Source of the DNA: Clostridium sp.
Lineage (GTDB): Bacteria; Bacillota; Clostridia; Clostridiales; Clostridiaceae
Direction: 5' to 3'
NCBI GenBank assembly: GCA_028692255.1
Contig: JAQUXS010000006.1
Location: 1-57,766, forward strand
DNA: 57,766 bases
Made by a program: the position numbers and the translations under genes. Positions 45,145-53,520 of the stretch are shown here, piece after piece. Within the stretch, counting starts at the first letter, position 1. The number at the start of each line of letters is the position of its first letter. A model generated the notes under the pieces. The model searched no databases, had not been told where the DNA came from, and saw nothing but the letters and a program-made list of their open reading frames with translations.

Positions 45145-45945
45145 TTATAAAAATCTCTTTTTTATTTTATTTTCCATTATAGAAACAATTTCATACATAA
45201 CGTAAGCAAGTATAGAAAGAATTACTATGCTCATCATCACCATATCAAGCTGTGATATTTGTCCACCATATACAATTAAAAATCCCAGTCCATCCTTAGC
45301 TACAAGGAACTCTCCCATAATAACTCCAACAAAACAAAGTCCAACACTTATTCTAAGTGCACACATAATGTTAGGCATAGCTGCTGGTATTATTAAATGT
45401 GTTAATATTTGAAATTTACTAGCTCCAAAGGTTTTTAAAAGCTTTATTTTATTAATATCTACACTTTTAAATCCCTCATATATTGTGATTATAGTTGTAA
45501 CTATTGAAATTAAAATCGCAATGGTTACAATTGCTTTTATTCCATTTCCCATCCAAAATATTATAATTGGTGCTAATGCAACCTTTGGAAGTGCATTTAG
45601 GACAACTATATATGGATCCAATACTTTAGATGCAAATTCAAACCACCATAATAAAATTGCAATTATAGTTCCTAATATTGTTCCAATTGTAAAACCTAAA
45701 ATAGTTTCATAACACGTTATTCCTATATGTTTAAAAATTGTTCCTTCGTTGTATATTTTAACAAAACTTTTAAATGCTCTCGAAGGAGTACTTATTAAAA
45801 ATGGATCAATCCACTTTAAATCCCCAGCAACTTCCCATAAGCCTATTATAAATATAAGTATAAATACTCTAGTAAGTTTTATATTTCTATTTCTTTTCTT
45901 TATACTTTTAATGTACTTTAACTGTTCACTGCTTAAATCATTCAT
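45145..45945 (-). CDS. SsuC/TauC-type ABC transporter permease
   Basis: 266 residues from MNDLSSEQLKYIK, with six membrane helices and a BPD_transp_1 EAA-like loop (KLLKTFGASKFQILTHLIIPAAMPNIMCALRISVG). This subfamily carries sulfonates, taurine, nitrate or thiamine precursors. The start at 45945 was chosen because GGAGAG precedes it; the ATG shares an 8-nt overlap with the end of the ATPase gene, giving translational coupling. It forms an importer with the next two genes. Substrate not evident. Confidence 0.9.
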   Translation of the reverse strand: MNDLSSEQLKYIKSIKKRNRNIKLTRVFILIFIIGLWEVAGDLKWIDPFLISTPSRAFKSFVKIYNEGTIFKHIGITCYETILGFTIGTILGTIIAILLWWFEFASKVLDPYIVVLNALPKVALAPIIIFWMGNGIKAIVTIAILISIVTTIITIYEGFKSVDINKIKLLKTFGASKFQILTHLIIPAAMPNIMCALRISVGLCFVGVIMGEFLVAKDGLGFLIVYGGQISQLDMVMMSIVILSILAYVMYEIVSIMENKIKKRFL

Positions 45946-46702
45946 TTCTCTCCATCTCCTTCCAAATTTCATTGAAGTAATCTCTGAATTTAGGATGTTC
46001 CCTTCTCTTAAGAGGTGTAAGTGAATTATCCTCAAAGTCAATGGAGATATCTTTTTTTACTACGGCTGGCCTTTTCGTAAACACAATAATTCTTTTTGAA
46101 AGGGATATTGCCTCTGAAATGTCATGTGTTACCATTATCACTGTTTTATCTGTATTCTTTATTATTTTAGACACTTCTTCCCCTGCAAGAAGTCTAGTTT
46201 GATAATCCAATGCTGAAAAAGGCTCATCAAGTATTAATATTTCAGGGTTTAAGGCAAGTGTCCTTATTAAGGCTACCCTCTGCCTCATTCCACCTGAAAG
46301 TTCAAATGGATAGTAATTTCTAAATTCACTGAGTTTATATTGTTTAAGCATATATTCAATGGCATCAACATTTCTTCTTGTCAGTCTTTTTTGGATTTTA
46401 AGTCCCATACACACATTTTGAAAAACCGTAAGCCATTCAAAAAGCTCATCTTTTTGAAACATGTATCCAAATTTAGGATTAGCATCTTTAACCATTTCCC
46501 CATCTAAAAATATAGATCCTTTAGATGGTTTTATAAGACCTGCTATTATATTAAGTAATGTTGATTTACCACATCCAGATGGCCCAACTATACTTACAAA
46601 CTCTCCCTTTTTTACGCTAAAATTTATATCTACAAGTGCTCTTGTTTCACATGATATTGAATGATAATTCATAAAAATATGTTTTACATCTAGTTTATTC
46701 AC
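45938..46702 (-). CDS. SsuB/TauB-type ABC transporter ATPase
   Basis: 254 residues, start GTG with an AGGGG site. Walker A is GPSGCGKST (40-48), the signature LSGGMRQR (135-142), Walker B LILDEP (156-161), and the H-loop is in MVTHDISEA. It is nearest to ATPases of nitrate/sulfonate/taurine-type importers. It energises the permease encoded immediately downstream (overlapping start). Coupled with the lipoprotein gene upstream after a 64-nt gap. Confidence 0.93.
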   Translation of the reverse strand: MNKLDVKHIFMNYHSISCETRALVDINFSVKKGEFVSIVGPSGCGKSTLLNIIAGLIKPSKGSIFLDGEMVKDANPKFGYMFQKDELFEWLTVFQNVCMGLKIQKRLTRRNVDAIEYMLKQYKLSEFRNYYPFELSGGMRQRVALIRTLALNPEILILDEPFSALDYQTRLLAGEEVSKIIKNTDKTVIMVTHDISEAISLSKRIIVFTKRPAVVKKDISIDFEDNSLTPLKRREHPKFRDYFNEIWKEMERNE

Positions 46703-46766
46703 ATTTTAACCCCTAAAACAATACTCTATACATTCAATATATGAATTAAGTTTTATTGTTGTGTAT

Positions 46767-47786
46767 TTATTTCATAGCTTTTTTTGCAATATCTGTATTA
46801 ACAAGTTTCGTAAAAGCAGGTCGTGTTTTAATAAGATCACTTTTATATCCTTCTATTATATTCATAAGTTTTTCTATATTTTCTTTATGCACTGTAGGGT
46901 CTTTTGCAAAAGCATTTGCTTCTCTATAATTTTTAACATTTTTGGCTAAAAGTTTTACATCTGTTCCTGGGAAAAATGACTTTATTTTTTCTGCTACCTT
47001 TTCATCACTATTATTTTGAACCCAAGTTTGTCCTTCATATATAGCTTTTGTAAATTTTATTAAAGTGTCCTTATTTGCATCAAGATATGATTTTCTCGTA
47101 AAAAAGCAAGTGTAGGCAATTGGTCCCGCCTCACCACCAATAGAAGATTCTATATATCCACTGCCATCTTTTTCTAAAATACTTGCAGTAGGTTCAAATA
47201 GTGCTACATAGTCTGCTGTTCCAGCTTTAAAAGCCCCAGCTGTTGCTGAAAAATCAATGTTAGTTATTATATTTACGTCTTTTTTAGGATTTAATCCATA
47301 TTTTTTTAGTACATATTCAAGTGTCATTTCAGGTACTCCACCAGGTCTTGCACCAATTATTGTCTTACCCTTTAAACTTTTCCAATTGAAATTTTTCTCT
47401 TCTTTTCTTCCAACTAAAAAAGAACCATCCCTCTGAGTAAGATCTGCAAATACAATAGGGTAGTCCTCTTTATTTTGATTTTGTATATAAATACTCTGTT
47501 CTGGTCCACAAAATCCTATATCAACATTTTTACTTAAAACTTCCTGCATAGTTTTATCTGCACCTTGACCAGTCGAGAGATCTATATTTATGCCCTGTTT
47601 TGTAAAATATCCATTGTTAATTGCTACATACATAGGAGCATAAAAAATTGAACGTACAACCTCATTAAGTTTTACAGTTTTAACAGAAGACGAGTTACTT
47701 TTGCTACTATTACATCCTGATAAAAGAGTAGAACATACAAACAAAACTACAATTAAACTAAATAAACAGACAAATCTCCTTTTCAT
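46767..47786 (-). CDS. SsuA/THI5-like substrate-binding lipoprotein
   Basis: 339 residues. The lipobox LLSGC gives lipidated C25. The mature part is an NMT1/SsuA-like binding protein: FYAPMYVAINNGYFTKQGINIDL, GADKTMQEVLSKNVDIGF, KGKTIIGARPGGVPEMTLEYVLKKYGL and TRPAFTKLVN. Binding proteins of this family serve sulfonates, taurine, nitrate, or thiamine pyrimidine precursors. The absence of a TPP riboswitch in the short upstream region gives no support for the thiamine option. First gene of the ABC operon. Confidence 0.9.
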   Translation of the reverse strand: MKRRFVCLFSLIVVLFVCSTLLSGCNSSKSNSSSVKTVKLNEVVRSIFYAPMYVAINNGYFTKQGINIDLSTGQGADKTMQEVLSKNVDIGFCGPEQSIYIQNQNKEDYPIVFADLTQRDGSFLVGRKEEKNFNWKSLKGKTIIGARPGGVPEMTLEYVLKKYGLNPKKDVNIITNIDFSATAGAFKAGTADYVALFEPTASILEKDGSGYIESSIGGEAGPIAYTCFFTRKSYLDANKDTLIKFTKAIYEGQTWVQNNSDEKVAEKIKSFFPGTDVKLLAKNVKNYREANAFAKDPTVHKENIEKLMNIIEGYKSDLIKTRPAFTKLVNTDIAKKAMK

Positions 47787-47853
47787 AAAATCACACCATA
47801 TATAATATTATCTCTAATATTATATGGAACACTTTACTATATGTTACATTTGA

Positions 47854-48087
47854 CTAGATATATTGTAAAAATTCATTATTATCCATAAATCTATCTTTAT
47901 CTTCGCATTCCATTTCTTCATCTATATAATAATTGACATGCTCTTTTTTTAAAAATACTGTTTGTTTATTTATTTCTTTATTTTGAAAAGGGCATCCTTC
48001 TTCTTTTGATTTATCGGAATAAAAAGCACACTCCTTAAAACATTCAACTCTGCAATTATACGTACTTAAAAATGGACATTTTCCCAT
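47854..48087 (-). CDS. Small cysteine-rich protein
   Basis: 77 residues from MGKCPFLSTYN. Cysteines at 4, 12, 16, 20 and 32 form a cluster (KCPF...NCRVECFKEC...GCPF) that probably binds a metal or Fe-S cluster; the rest is acidic. I do not recognise a named family. The start at 48087 was chosen because GAGGGGTG precedes it; an upstream in-frame TTG is part of that site. It is divergent from the membrane protein at 48300. Confidence 0.6.
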   Translation of the reverse strand: MGKCPFLSTYNCRVECFKECAFYSDKSKEEGCPFQNKEINKQTVFLKKEHVNYYIDEEMECEDKDRFMDNNEFLQYI

Positions 48088-48299
48088 AATATCACCCCTC
48101 AATTAGCTTTTGATAATGTTTACATGTTTTATATTTACATTATAGTATATTACCTATTAAAAATGAATACCTTTTCATTAAAAATTTAATAAATATATTA
48201 AATAATTATCAACAATTAATATTGCTACTTTAAAAACATAGTAATATGTAATATAATTTTCATAGTATATATTATACTTTTTTAAAGGGAGATGGTACT

Positions 48300-48794
48300 T
48301 TGAAAAAGAAATTATTCGATTACATCATCATTTTAGTTCTTTGTTTTTTATTAGCACCTGCTTTACTCTATGTTTTACTTAGTTGTTCCTTGTTTGACAA
48401 GTTCAATCTTTATTTTAATAGATTGATGTATATTAAAATTTATATGTATATTGCATTACTCGGAATAATTTTTTCAGCATTAATGATGTTAATAAAGCGC
48501 ATAGTATATACATCTCTAAAAAATAGTCCAAAAGAAAAAGCTAAAATAATTTCCATAAAAAAAATTGATATTGAAAAAATAGGATTTATATTAGACGATA
48601 CTACTAAAGAATTAAATGAAGTTTATAATGTAAAATTTAAACACAATGATGAAATAATTGATATAACTGTTTCAAAAAAAGATATAAAGGAAGATTTAAA
48701 AAAAGAGGAACATCCTTATATTGAATATCAATATATAAAATTTACAAAAATATTTAATAAATTTTTAAATATTAAAGTTCATACTAAAAAATAG
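48300..48794 (+). CDS. Small membrane protein of unknown function
   Basis: 164 residues, TTG start with a GGGAGATGG site. Two transmembrane helices (about 8-28 and 44-64) are followed by a Lys-rich, mostly beta, cytoplasmic domain of about 95 residues (AKIISIKKIDIEKIG...YNVKFKHNDEIIDITV). The second half resembles the DUF3592/DUF2500-type membrane-attached beta domains, but I cannot name the family. It is followed by a hairpin at 48802-48834 and then the carboxypeptidase gene. Confidence 0.65.
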   Translation: MKKKLFDYIIILVLCFLLAPALLYVLLSCSLFDKFNLYFNRLMYIKIYMYIALLGIIFSALMMLIKRIVYTSLKNSPKEKAKIISIKKIDIEKIGFILDDTTKELNEVYNVKFKHNDEIIDITVSKKDIKEDLKKEEHPYIEYQYIKFTKIFNKFLNIKVHTKK

Positions 48795-48801
48795 CAATTA
48801 C

Positions 48802-48834
48802 AACATTTGGCTTATATACTTTTAGCTAAATGTT
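48802..48834 (+). terminator. Hairpin between the membrane protein and carboxypeptidase genes
   Basis: An 11-bp stem AACATTTGGCT / AGCTAAATGTT (one G-U) with an 11-nt loop and GATATTTTATT after it. The U tract is weak. Confidence 0.55.
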
Positions 48835-48875
48835 GATATTTTATTACAAAATTAAATTTTAACGGAGAGATTATC

Positions 48876-50147
48876 TTGAAAAAAAAACTTTTTTTACTTT
48901 TAACGGTATTATTAACTTTTTCTTTGTGCAGTAATGTATATGCAGATGAAAATACAAATAATTTAAATTTAACTTCAGACTCTGCAGTTTCTATAGATGC
49001 CAAAACAGGCGAAATAATATGTGAAAAAAATATAGACAAAAGGGTTTACCCTGCAAGTACTACTAAACTTTTAACAGCACTTATATTAGCAGATTCAAAC
49101 AAAAATAAAGATATATTCACCTATACTAATAGTGCGAAACTTCAGCCTTCTTCATCAATAAATGATGACAAGCTTTCCATAAATGTTGGTGATAAAATAA
49201 AAGCAGATGCTGTACTAAAATCTATGCTTATTTTTTCTGCTAATGATATGGCTTATGTAATTGCAGACAATTTAATTGGCAACACAAATGCAAGTATAGC
49301 TGATACCCAGAACAACTTTTCTAAAATTATGAACAAATATGTAGCAAAATTTGGTCTTAAAAATACACATTTTGTAACTCCAAACGGTTTACATGATCCC
49401 AATCACTACACAACTGCGTATGACATAAGTATAATTGGTAAAAATGCTTTTGAAAACAAAGAAATATTAGATGCTGTAAAAACAAAAAACTATGATTTGA
49501 AACTTGAAAATGGTAAAAGCGTACAAATTGAAAATAGAAATAAATTGATATTGCCAAACAGCGGATTGTATGACAGTACTTGTATTGGTGGAAAAACTGG
49601 TTTTACATCTGAAGCTGGTGAATGCCTTGTGAGCATTTTCAATAGAAATGGGCGAGAAATAATAGGTGCTGTAATGCACTCAAAGGTTACCCCTGATGGT
49701 ACTGAGGCATTTAAGGATATGGAGACCTTAATAAACTATAGCTATTCAGTGAAAAATACAACTTTATACAAAAAAAATAGTCTTTACAAAACAGAAAAGC
49801 TTTCATATAAATCATTTGGATTTTTCGGACCAACAAAAACAATTAAGGTTCCTCTTCTCTTAAGGGATGACGTAAATTATTATAAGAACAGCACAAATGA
49901 CAACGAAAAAGCATTCTCAGTTAATCTAAACACAGACAATCCATGGTCTATTGCTTCAAAGCCATATTCTGTTGGAAAACTTAAACTTACTGAAAGAGGA
50001 GTAACTAAGGAATATGATCTTTACACTACACTTTCAAAAAAACAATTATTAGAAAGCAATGCTCCTCTCTATGGAGTTACTCTTACTATATTAATAATTA
50101 TAGCTGCTGGTGGTGTTTATACATTTTCAGTTAGAAAAAAAAGATAA
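48876..50147 (+). CDS. D-alanyl-D-alanine carboxypeptidase (DacF/PBP5 type)
   Basis: 423 residues, TTG start with a GGAGAGA site. A signal peptide (about 1-23) ends NVYA. The penicilloyl-serine transferase motifs are present: PASTTK (S61, K64), SAN (121-123) and GGKTGF (near 240). A beta-rich C-terminal domain (about 305-395) and a final membrane helix (about 398-418) complete the family layout. It trims the terminal D-Ala of peptidoglycan stem peptides outside the membrane. Confidence 0.93.
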   Translation: MKKKLFLLLTVLLTFSLCSNVYADENTNNLNLTSDSAVSIDAKTGEIICEKNIDKRVYPASTTKLLTALILADSNKNKDIFTYTNSAKLQPSSSINDDKLSINVGDKIKADAVLKSMLIFSANDMAYVIADNLIGNTNASIADTQNNFSKIMNKYVAKFGLKNTHFVTPNGLHDPNHYTTAYDISIIGKNAFENKEILDAVKTKNYDLKLENGKSVQIENRNKLILPNSGLYDSTCIGGKTGFTSEAGECLVSIFNRNGREIIGAVMHSKVTPDGTEAFKDMETLINYSYSVKNTTLYKKNSLYKTEKLSYKSFGFFGPTKTIKVPLLLRDDVNYYKNSTNDNEKAFSVNLNTDNPWSIASKPYSVGKLKLTERGVTKEYDLYTTLSKKQLLESNAPLYGVTLTILIIIAAGGVYTFSVRKKR

Positions 50148-50155
50148 AAATAGAC

Positions 50156-50186
50156 TGTCTCACTTAAAAAATAGTGTGGCAGTTTA
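50156..50186 (+). terminator. Terminator of the carboxypeptidase gene (CACTA family)
   Basis: Stem CTGTCTCACT / AGTGTGGCAG around AAAAAAT, followed by TTTATTTTTTAT; about 9 nt beyond the stop. Closely resembles the hairpins at 3600, 6655 and 53468. Confidence 0.85.
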
Positions 50187-50219
50187 TTTTTTATAAATAA
50201 AAAGTGAATAGGCAATGTT

Positions 50220-50243
50220 GATTATTCGGCAACGCCGAAAATC
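50220..50243 (+). other. Isolated GC-rich hairpin
   Basis: GATT-A-TTCGGC / GCCGAAAATC forms a 10-bp stem with one bulged A and an AAC loop. It has no U tract behind it. It is unusual in GC content for the area and unexplained by any gene. Confidence 0.4.
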
Positions 50244-50427
50244 ATCCATATCTCTTACTTATTTTGTAAACATATGAGTTAATGAGCAACTATTTTATTT
50301 TTTTCAAATATAATCCAATAATTCAGATATTAATTTATCAAATTATGCATCTCTTTATTTCATTTTTTGATTTTTTTAGCACTTTATTTTAATAAATTTG
50401 TATTTATTTTTAAAAAAACTTAAAAAC

Positions 50428-50456
50428 TTGATTTTATATGTTAAAATAATTAGAAT
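50428..50456 (+). promoter_or_regulatory. Promoter of the permease-epimerase operon
   Basis: TTGATT (50428-50433) and TAGAAT (50451-50456) with exactly 17 bp between them. Transcription would start near 50463, giving a leader of about 190 nt. Confidence 0.6.
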
Positions 50457-50462
50457 TAAATT

Positions 50463-50654
50463 ACAGATTTTTTTATTTTCTGAAAATAAGCTAACTAATA
50501 TTTTAAACATTTTTGGGGGAATTATTTCATTGTAAATAATTAAAATGAGATGTTTAAGCTGGCTTTTTTTAATAAGCGTTAGCTTTTTTTTTTTTAATAC
50601 AAAAATATCTGTTACAATTAATTTTTTTGCTTATATTAAAAAGGGGGACTAATT
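50463..50654 (+). promoter_or_regulatory. Structured leader with terminator and competing antiterminator (candidate attenuator/riboswitch)
   Basis: A helix TTAAACAT/ATGTTTAA (50503-50510 with 50550-50557) encloses a hairpin AATTATTT/AAATAATT (50520-50527 with 50534-50541), with an internal loop of TTTT-GGGGG on one side and AAAATGAG on the other. Directly after it AGCTGGC/GTTAGCT (50557-50563 with 50578-50584) forms a stem followed by twelve Us (50584-50595). Upstream, AAGCTAAC (50488-50495) is perfectly complementary to GTTAGCTT (50578-50585), so pairing there would enclose the aptamer-like domain and prevent the terminator. No T-box consensus is present, and I cannot place it in a known riboswitch class. 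Confidence 0.65.
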
Positions 50655-52130
50655 TTGAACAGAGTATTACAAAAAATGTTTCGTAAGGAAAATCCTAATG
50701 TCTATCAGGATAAAGATTCTCATCTAGAACGTGTATTAACAACAAAAGATTTCCTAGCATTAGGAGTTGGAACCATTGTTTCTACATCAATCTTCACACT
50801 ACCTGGTGTAGTTGCTGCTCAACATGCAGGTCCAGCTGTAGCACTTTCTTTTGCTGTAGCAGCTATTGTTGCTGGAATGGTTGCCTTTGCTTATGCTGAA
50901 ATGGCATCTTCAATGCCATTTGCGGGATCAGCTTACTCTTGGATTAATGTTATTTTTGGTGAGTTTTGGGGCTGGGTTGCAGGTTGGGCTCTATTAGCTG
51001 AATATTTTATTGCTGTAGCTTTTGTCGCTTCGGGATTATCAGCTAACCTACGTGGATTACTTACTCCTCTTGGTTTTACACTTCCTAATAGTCTTTCTAA
51101 CACTATGGGATTAAATGGAGGTTTATTTGACTTATTTGCAGTAATTACTCTTATTTTAATAGCAGCATTATTATCTAGAGGAATGAGTGAAGCTTCCAAA
51201 GTAGAAAATGTTTTAGTAGTTTTAAAAGTCTTAGCTATCATTACTTTTATTTTTGTTGGTCTTACAGCAATTCATATTCAAAATTATATACCATTTATCC
51301 CTGCACATCACGTAAATTCAGATGGTTCAGCTTTTGGTGGATGGCAAGGTATTTATGCTGGTGTTTCTGAAATATTTCTTGCTTATATAGGATTCGATTC
51401 TATAGCTGCAAATTCAGCTGAAGCCAAAGATCCTAAAAAGACTATGCCAAGAGGTATTCTTGGATCATTAGTAATAGCCGTTGTTTTATTTATTTGTGTT
51501 TCATTGGTATTAGTTGGTATGTTTAAATACTCACTTTATGCTAACAACGCTGAACCAGTTGGTTGGGCATTACGTGAAAGTGGTCATACTGTTATTGCCA
51601 GTGTTGTCCAATCAATAGCTGTTGTAGGTATGTTTACTGCTTTAATTGGTATGATGCTTGCTGGATCAAGATTAATCTATTCTTTTGGACGTGATGGACT
51701 ACTTCCAAAATACTTAGGAAAGTTAAATAACAAGAATCTTCCAAACAGAGCTTTAGTTGTTCTTACAATAGTTGGTGTCGTTATAGGTGCTTTCTTTCCT
51801 TTTGCATTTTTAGCTCAATTAATTTCAGCTGGTACATTAATTGCTTTTATGTTTGTTTCACTTGGCATTTACGCTTTACGTTCTCGTGAAGGAAAAGATA
51901 TTCCAGAACCTTCATTTAAAATGCCTCTCTATCCTGTTATGCCTGCACTTGCTTTCTTAGGAGCATTAGGTGTTTTCTGGGGATTAGACATTCAAGCTAA
52001 AATGTATGCATTAATATGGTTTATTTTAGGTATGATTATTTACTTTGTATATGGTATGAATCATTCTTACCTAAATAAAAAAGGGGATGAGCCAGTTGAA
52101 AAATCTAAAGCATGCTCAAATGATGATTGA
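50655..52130 (+). CDS. APC-superfamily amino acid permease
   Basis: 491 residues with about 12 membrane helices and the APC start signature TTKDFLALGVGTIVSTSIFTLPG, typical of cationic/aliphatic amino acid permeases. The next gene overlaps its end and encodes an isoleucine-2-epimerase-like enzyme, so branched-chain amino acids (perhaps the D-allo forms) are the likeliest cargo; this is inference. The start is TTG at 50655 preceded by AAGGGGG. CGT makes up roughly half of the Arg codons here, unlike the carboxypeptidase gene next door, which has none that I saw; this hints at lateral acquisition. Confidence 0.88.
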   Translation: MNRVLQKMFRKENPNVYQDKDSHLERVLTTKDFLALGVGTIVSTSIFTLPGVVAAQHAGPAVALSFAVAAIVAGMVAFAYAEMASSMPFAGSAYSWINVIFGEFWGWVAGWALLAEYFIAVAFVASGLSANLRGLLTPLGFTLPNSLSNTMGLNGGLFDLFAVITLILIAALLSRGMSEASKVENVLVVLKVLAIITFIFVGLTAIHIQNYIPFIPAHHVNSDGSAFGGWQGIYAGVSEIFLAYIGFDSIAANSAEAKDPKKTMPRGILGSLVIAVVLFICVSLVLVGMFKYSLYANNAEPVGWALRESGHTVIASVVQSIAVVGMFTALIGMMLAGSRLIYSFGRDGLLPKYLGKLNNKNLPNRALVVLTIVGVVIGAFFPFAFLAQLISAGTLIAFMFVSLGIYALRSREGKDIPEPSFKMPLYPVMPALAFLGALGVFWGLDIQAKMYALIWFILGMIIYFVYGMNHSYLNKKGDEPVEKSKACSNDD

Positions 52131-53454
52131 AAAAGAAAATGAATATTATGCCAAATCTTCTAGAATTAATTATTATGATTTAGTTATTGATCATGCACAT
52201 GGTGCAAGTCTTGTAGATGTGGACGGAAATAAATATATTGATCTTTTGGCAAGTGCCTCAGCAGTTAATGTGGGGCATACCCATTCTAAGGTAGTTGAAG
52301 CTATTCAAAAGCAATCTGAAAAACTTATACATTATACACTTGGATATTTTCATACAGAACCTGCAATGGAATTAGCAAAGCGTTTAGCGCTATTAGCACC
52401 TGGTAATTCACCTAAACAAGTTAGTTTTGGGAATTCTGGGTCAGAGTCAAATGATGCTATTATTAAATTTTCAAGAGCTTATACAGGACGTCCTTATATG
52501 GTTTCCTATATGAACTCTTATCATGGAGCCACATATGGCTCCATGAGCCTTTCAGGTTGTAGTTTAAATATGACCCGTAAAATGGGGCCATTGCTTCCTG
52601 GAATTGTTCATGTTCCTTATCCAGATCTTTATCGTACTTATCCAGGTGAAACAGAACATGATGTGGCTCTTAGATATTTTAAAGCATTTAAAGAACCTTT
52701 TGAAACATTTCTACCTGCTGATGAAACAGCATGCGTTATCCTAGAAGCAATTCAAGGTGATGGAGGAATAGTTAAAGCACCTGAAGAATATATGCAGCTT
52801 GTTTTTAATTTTTGTCATGAGAATGGTATTCTTTTTGCCGTAGATGAAGTGAATCAGGGCTTAGGTAGAACCGGAAAATTATGGGGTATTCAAAATTACC
52901 ATAATATCGAACCTGATTTAATGTCTGTTGGAAAGTCTCTTGCATCTGGATTGCCACTAAGTGCTGTAATCGGCAAAAAAGAAATCATGGAAAGCTTAGA
53001 AGCACCCGCTCATGTTTTTACTACTTCAGGTAATCCTATTTGTTGTGCAGCTGCTTTAGCAACCTTGGACGTAATAAAAAATGAAAATTTAGTTGAAAAA
53101 TCACAAAAAGATGGACTTTACGTAAAAGAACGTTTCTTAGAAATGCAAAAAAAGCATCCCAAAATTGGAGATGTAAGAATATTCGGACTAAATGGTGGGA
53201 TTGAACTAGTTGAAGATCCTATTACTAAGAAGCCAGATAATGATACTGCCACGAAAATTATCTACTATGCTTTTGAACACGGTGTTGTTATGATTACGCT
53301 TCAGGGAAACATTTTACGTTTTCAGCCACCTTTAGTAATTACAAGAGAGCAACTCGATAAGGCTCTTTGTGTTATTGATGATGCATTAACAGCCGTTGAA
53401 AATGGGACAGCTGAATTACCAAAAAATGCCGAGCACATAGGTTGGCTAGCATAA
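52087..53454 (+). CDS. Isoleucine 2-epimerase-like PLP enzyme (class III aminotransferase fold)
   Basis: 455 residues from ATG 52087; a TTG at 52096 has better ribosome-site spacing (AAGGGG 9 nt upstream) and may be the real start. Class III PLP fold: LASASAVNVGHTH, FGNSGSESNDAIIKF, YHGATYGS, DEVNQGLGRTG and SVGKSLASG with the PLP Lys at 283. From memory, stretches such as VSYMNSYHGATYGS and FLPADETACVI closely resemble Lactobacillus isoleucine 2-epimerase, which interconverts L-Ile and D-allo-Ile; GABA aminotransferases of the same fold are more distant. It overlaps the permease gene by 44 nt and shares its operon and leader. Confidence 0.8.
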   Translation: MSQLKNLKHAQMMIEKENEYYAKSSRINYYDLVIDHAHGASLVDVDGNKYIDLLASASAVNVGHTHSKVVEAIQKQSEKLIHYTLGYFHTEPAMELAKRLALLAPGNSPKQVSFGNSGSESNDAIIKFSRAYTGRPYMVSYMNSYHGATYGSMSLSGCSLNMTRKMGPLLPGIVHVPYPDLYRTYPGETEHDVALRYFKAFKEPFETFLPADETACVILEAIQGDGGIVKAPEEYMQLVFNFCHENGILFAVDEVNQGLGRTGKLWGIQNYHNIEPDLMSVGKSLASGLPLSAVIGKKEIMESLEAPAHVFTTSGNPICCAAALATLDVIKNENLVEKSQKDGLYVKERFLEMQKKHPKIGDVRIFGLNGGIELVEDPITKKPDNDTATKIIYYAFEHGVVMITLQGNILRFQPPLVITREQLDKALCVIDDALTAVENGTAELPKNAEHIGWLA

Positions 53455-53465
53455 ATCTCATAAAT

Positions 53466-53499
53466 AAACCACCGCACTAAAAAATAGTGCAGTGGTTTA
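53466..53499 (+). terminator. Terminator of the permease-epimerase operon (CACTA family)
   Basis: A 14-bp stem with one mismatch (AAACCACCGCACTA / TAGTGCAGTGGTTT) around AAAAA, followed by ATTTGTTT. It lies 12 nt after the stop. Confidence 0.88.
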
Positions 53500-53520
53500 T
53501 TTGTTTCAAGTAATAAGTAA

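Larger units (their letters stand above)
50187..50654 (+). other. Gene-free region with leader and unclassified hairpin
   Basis: This 468-bp gap holds a GC-richer hairpin at 50220-50243, then plain AT-rich sequence, a promoter at 50428-50456, and a structured leader up to the permease start (50655). I see no supported protein-coding gene. Confidence 0.7.

Noticed and set aside
46767..47853. TPP riboswitch in front of the ABC lipoprotein gene
   Set aside because: The region upstream of the lipoprotein gene is only 67 bp and contains no THI-box sequence.
50545..50652. 35-codon open frame in the permease leader, rich in Leu/Ile/Phe
   Set aside because: It runs through the terminator and T-run, has no ribosome site, and its hydrophobic codons are a by-product of the T-rich sequence; a leader-peptide attenuator is possible but not supported.
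50463..50654. T-box leader for a branched-chain amino acid transporter
   Set aside because: The conserved T-box sequence (AGGGTGGNACCGCG-like) is not present, so only a general attenuator is proposed.
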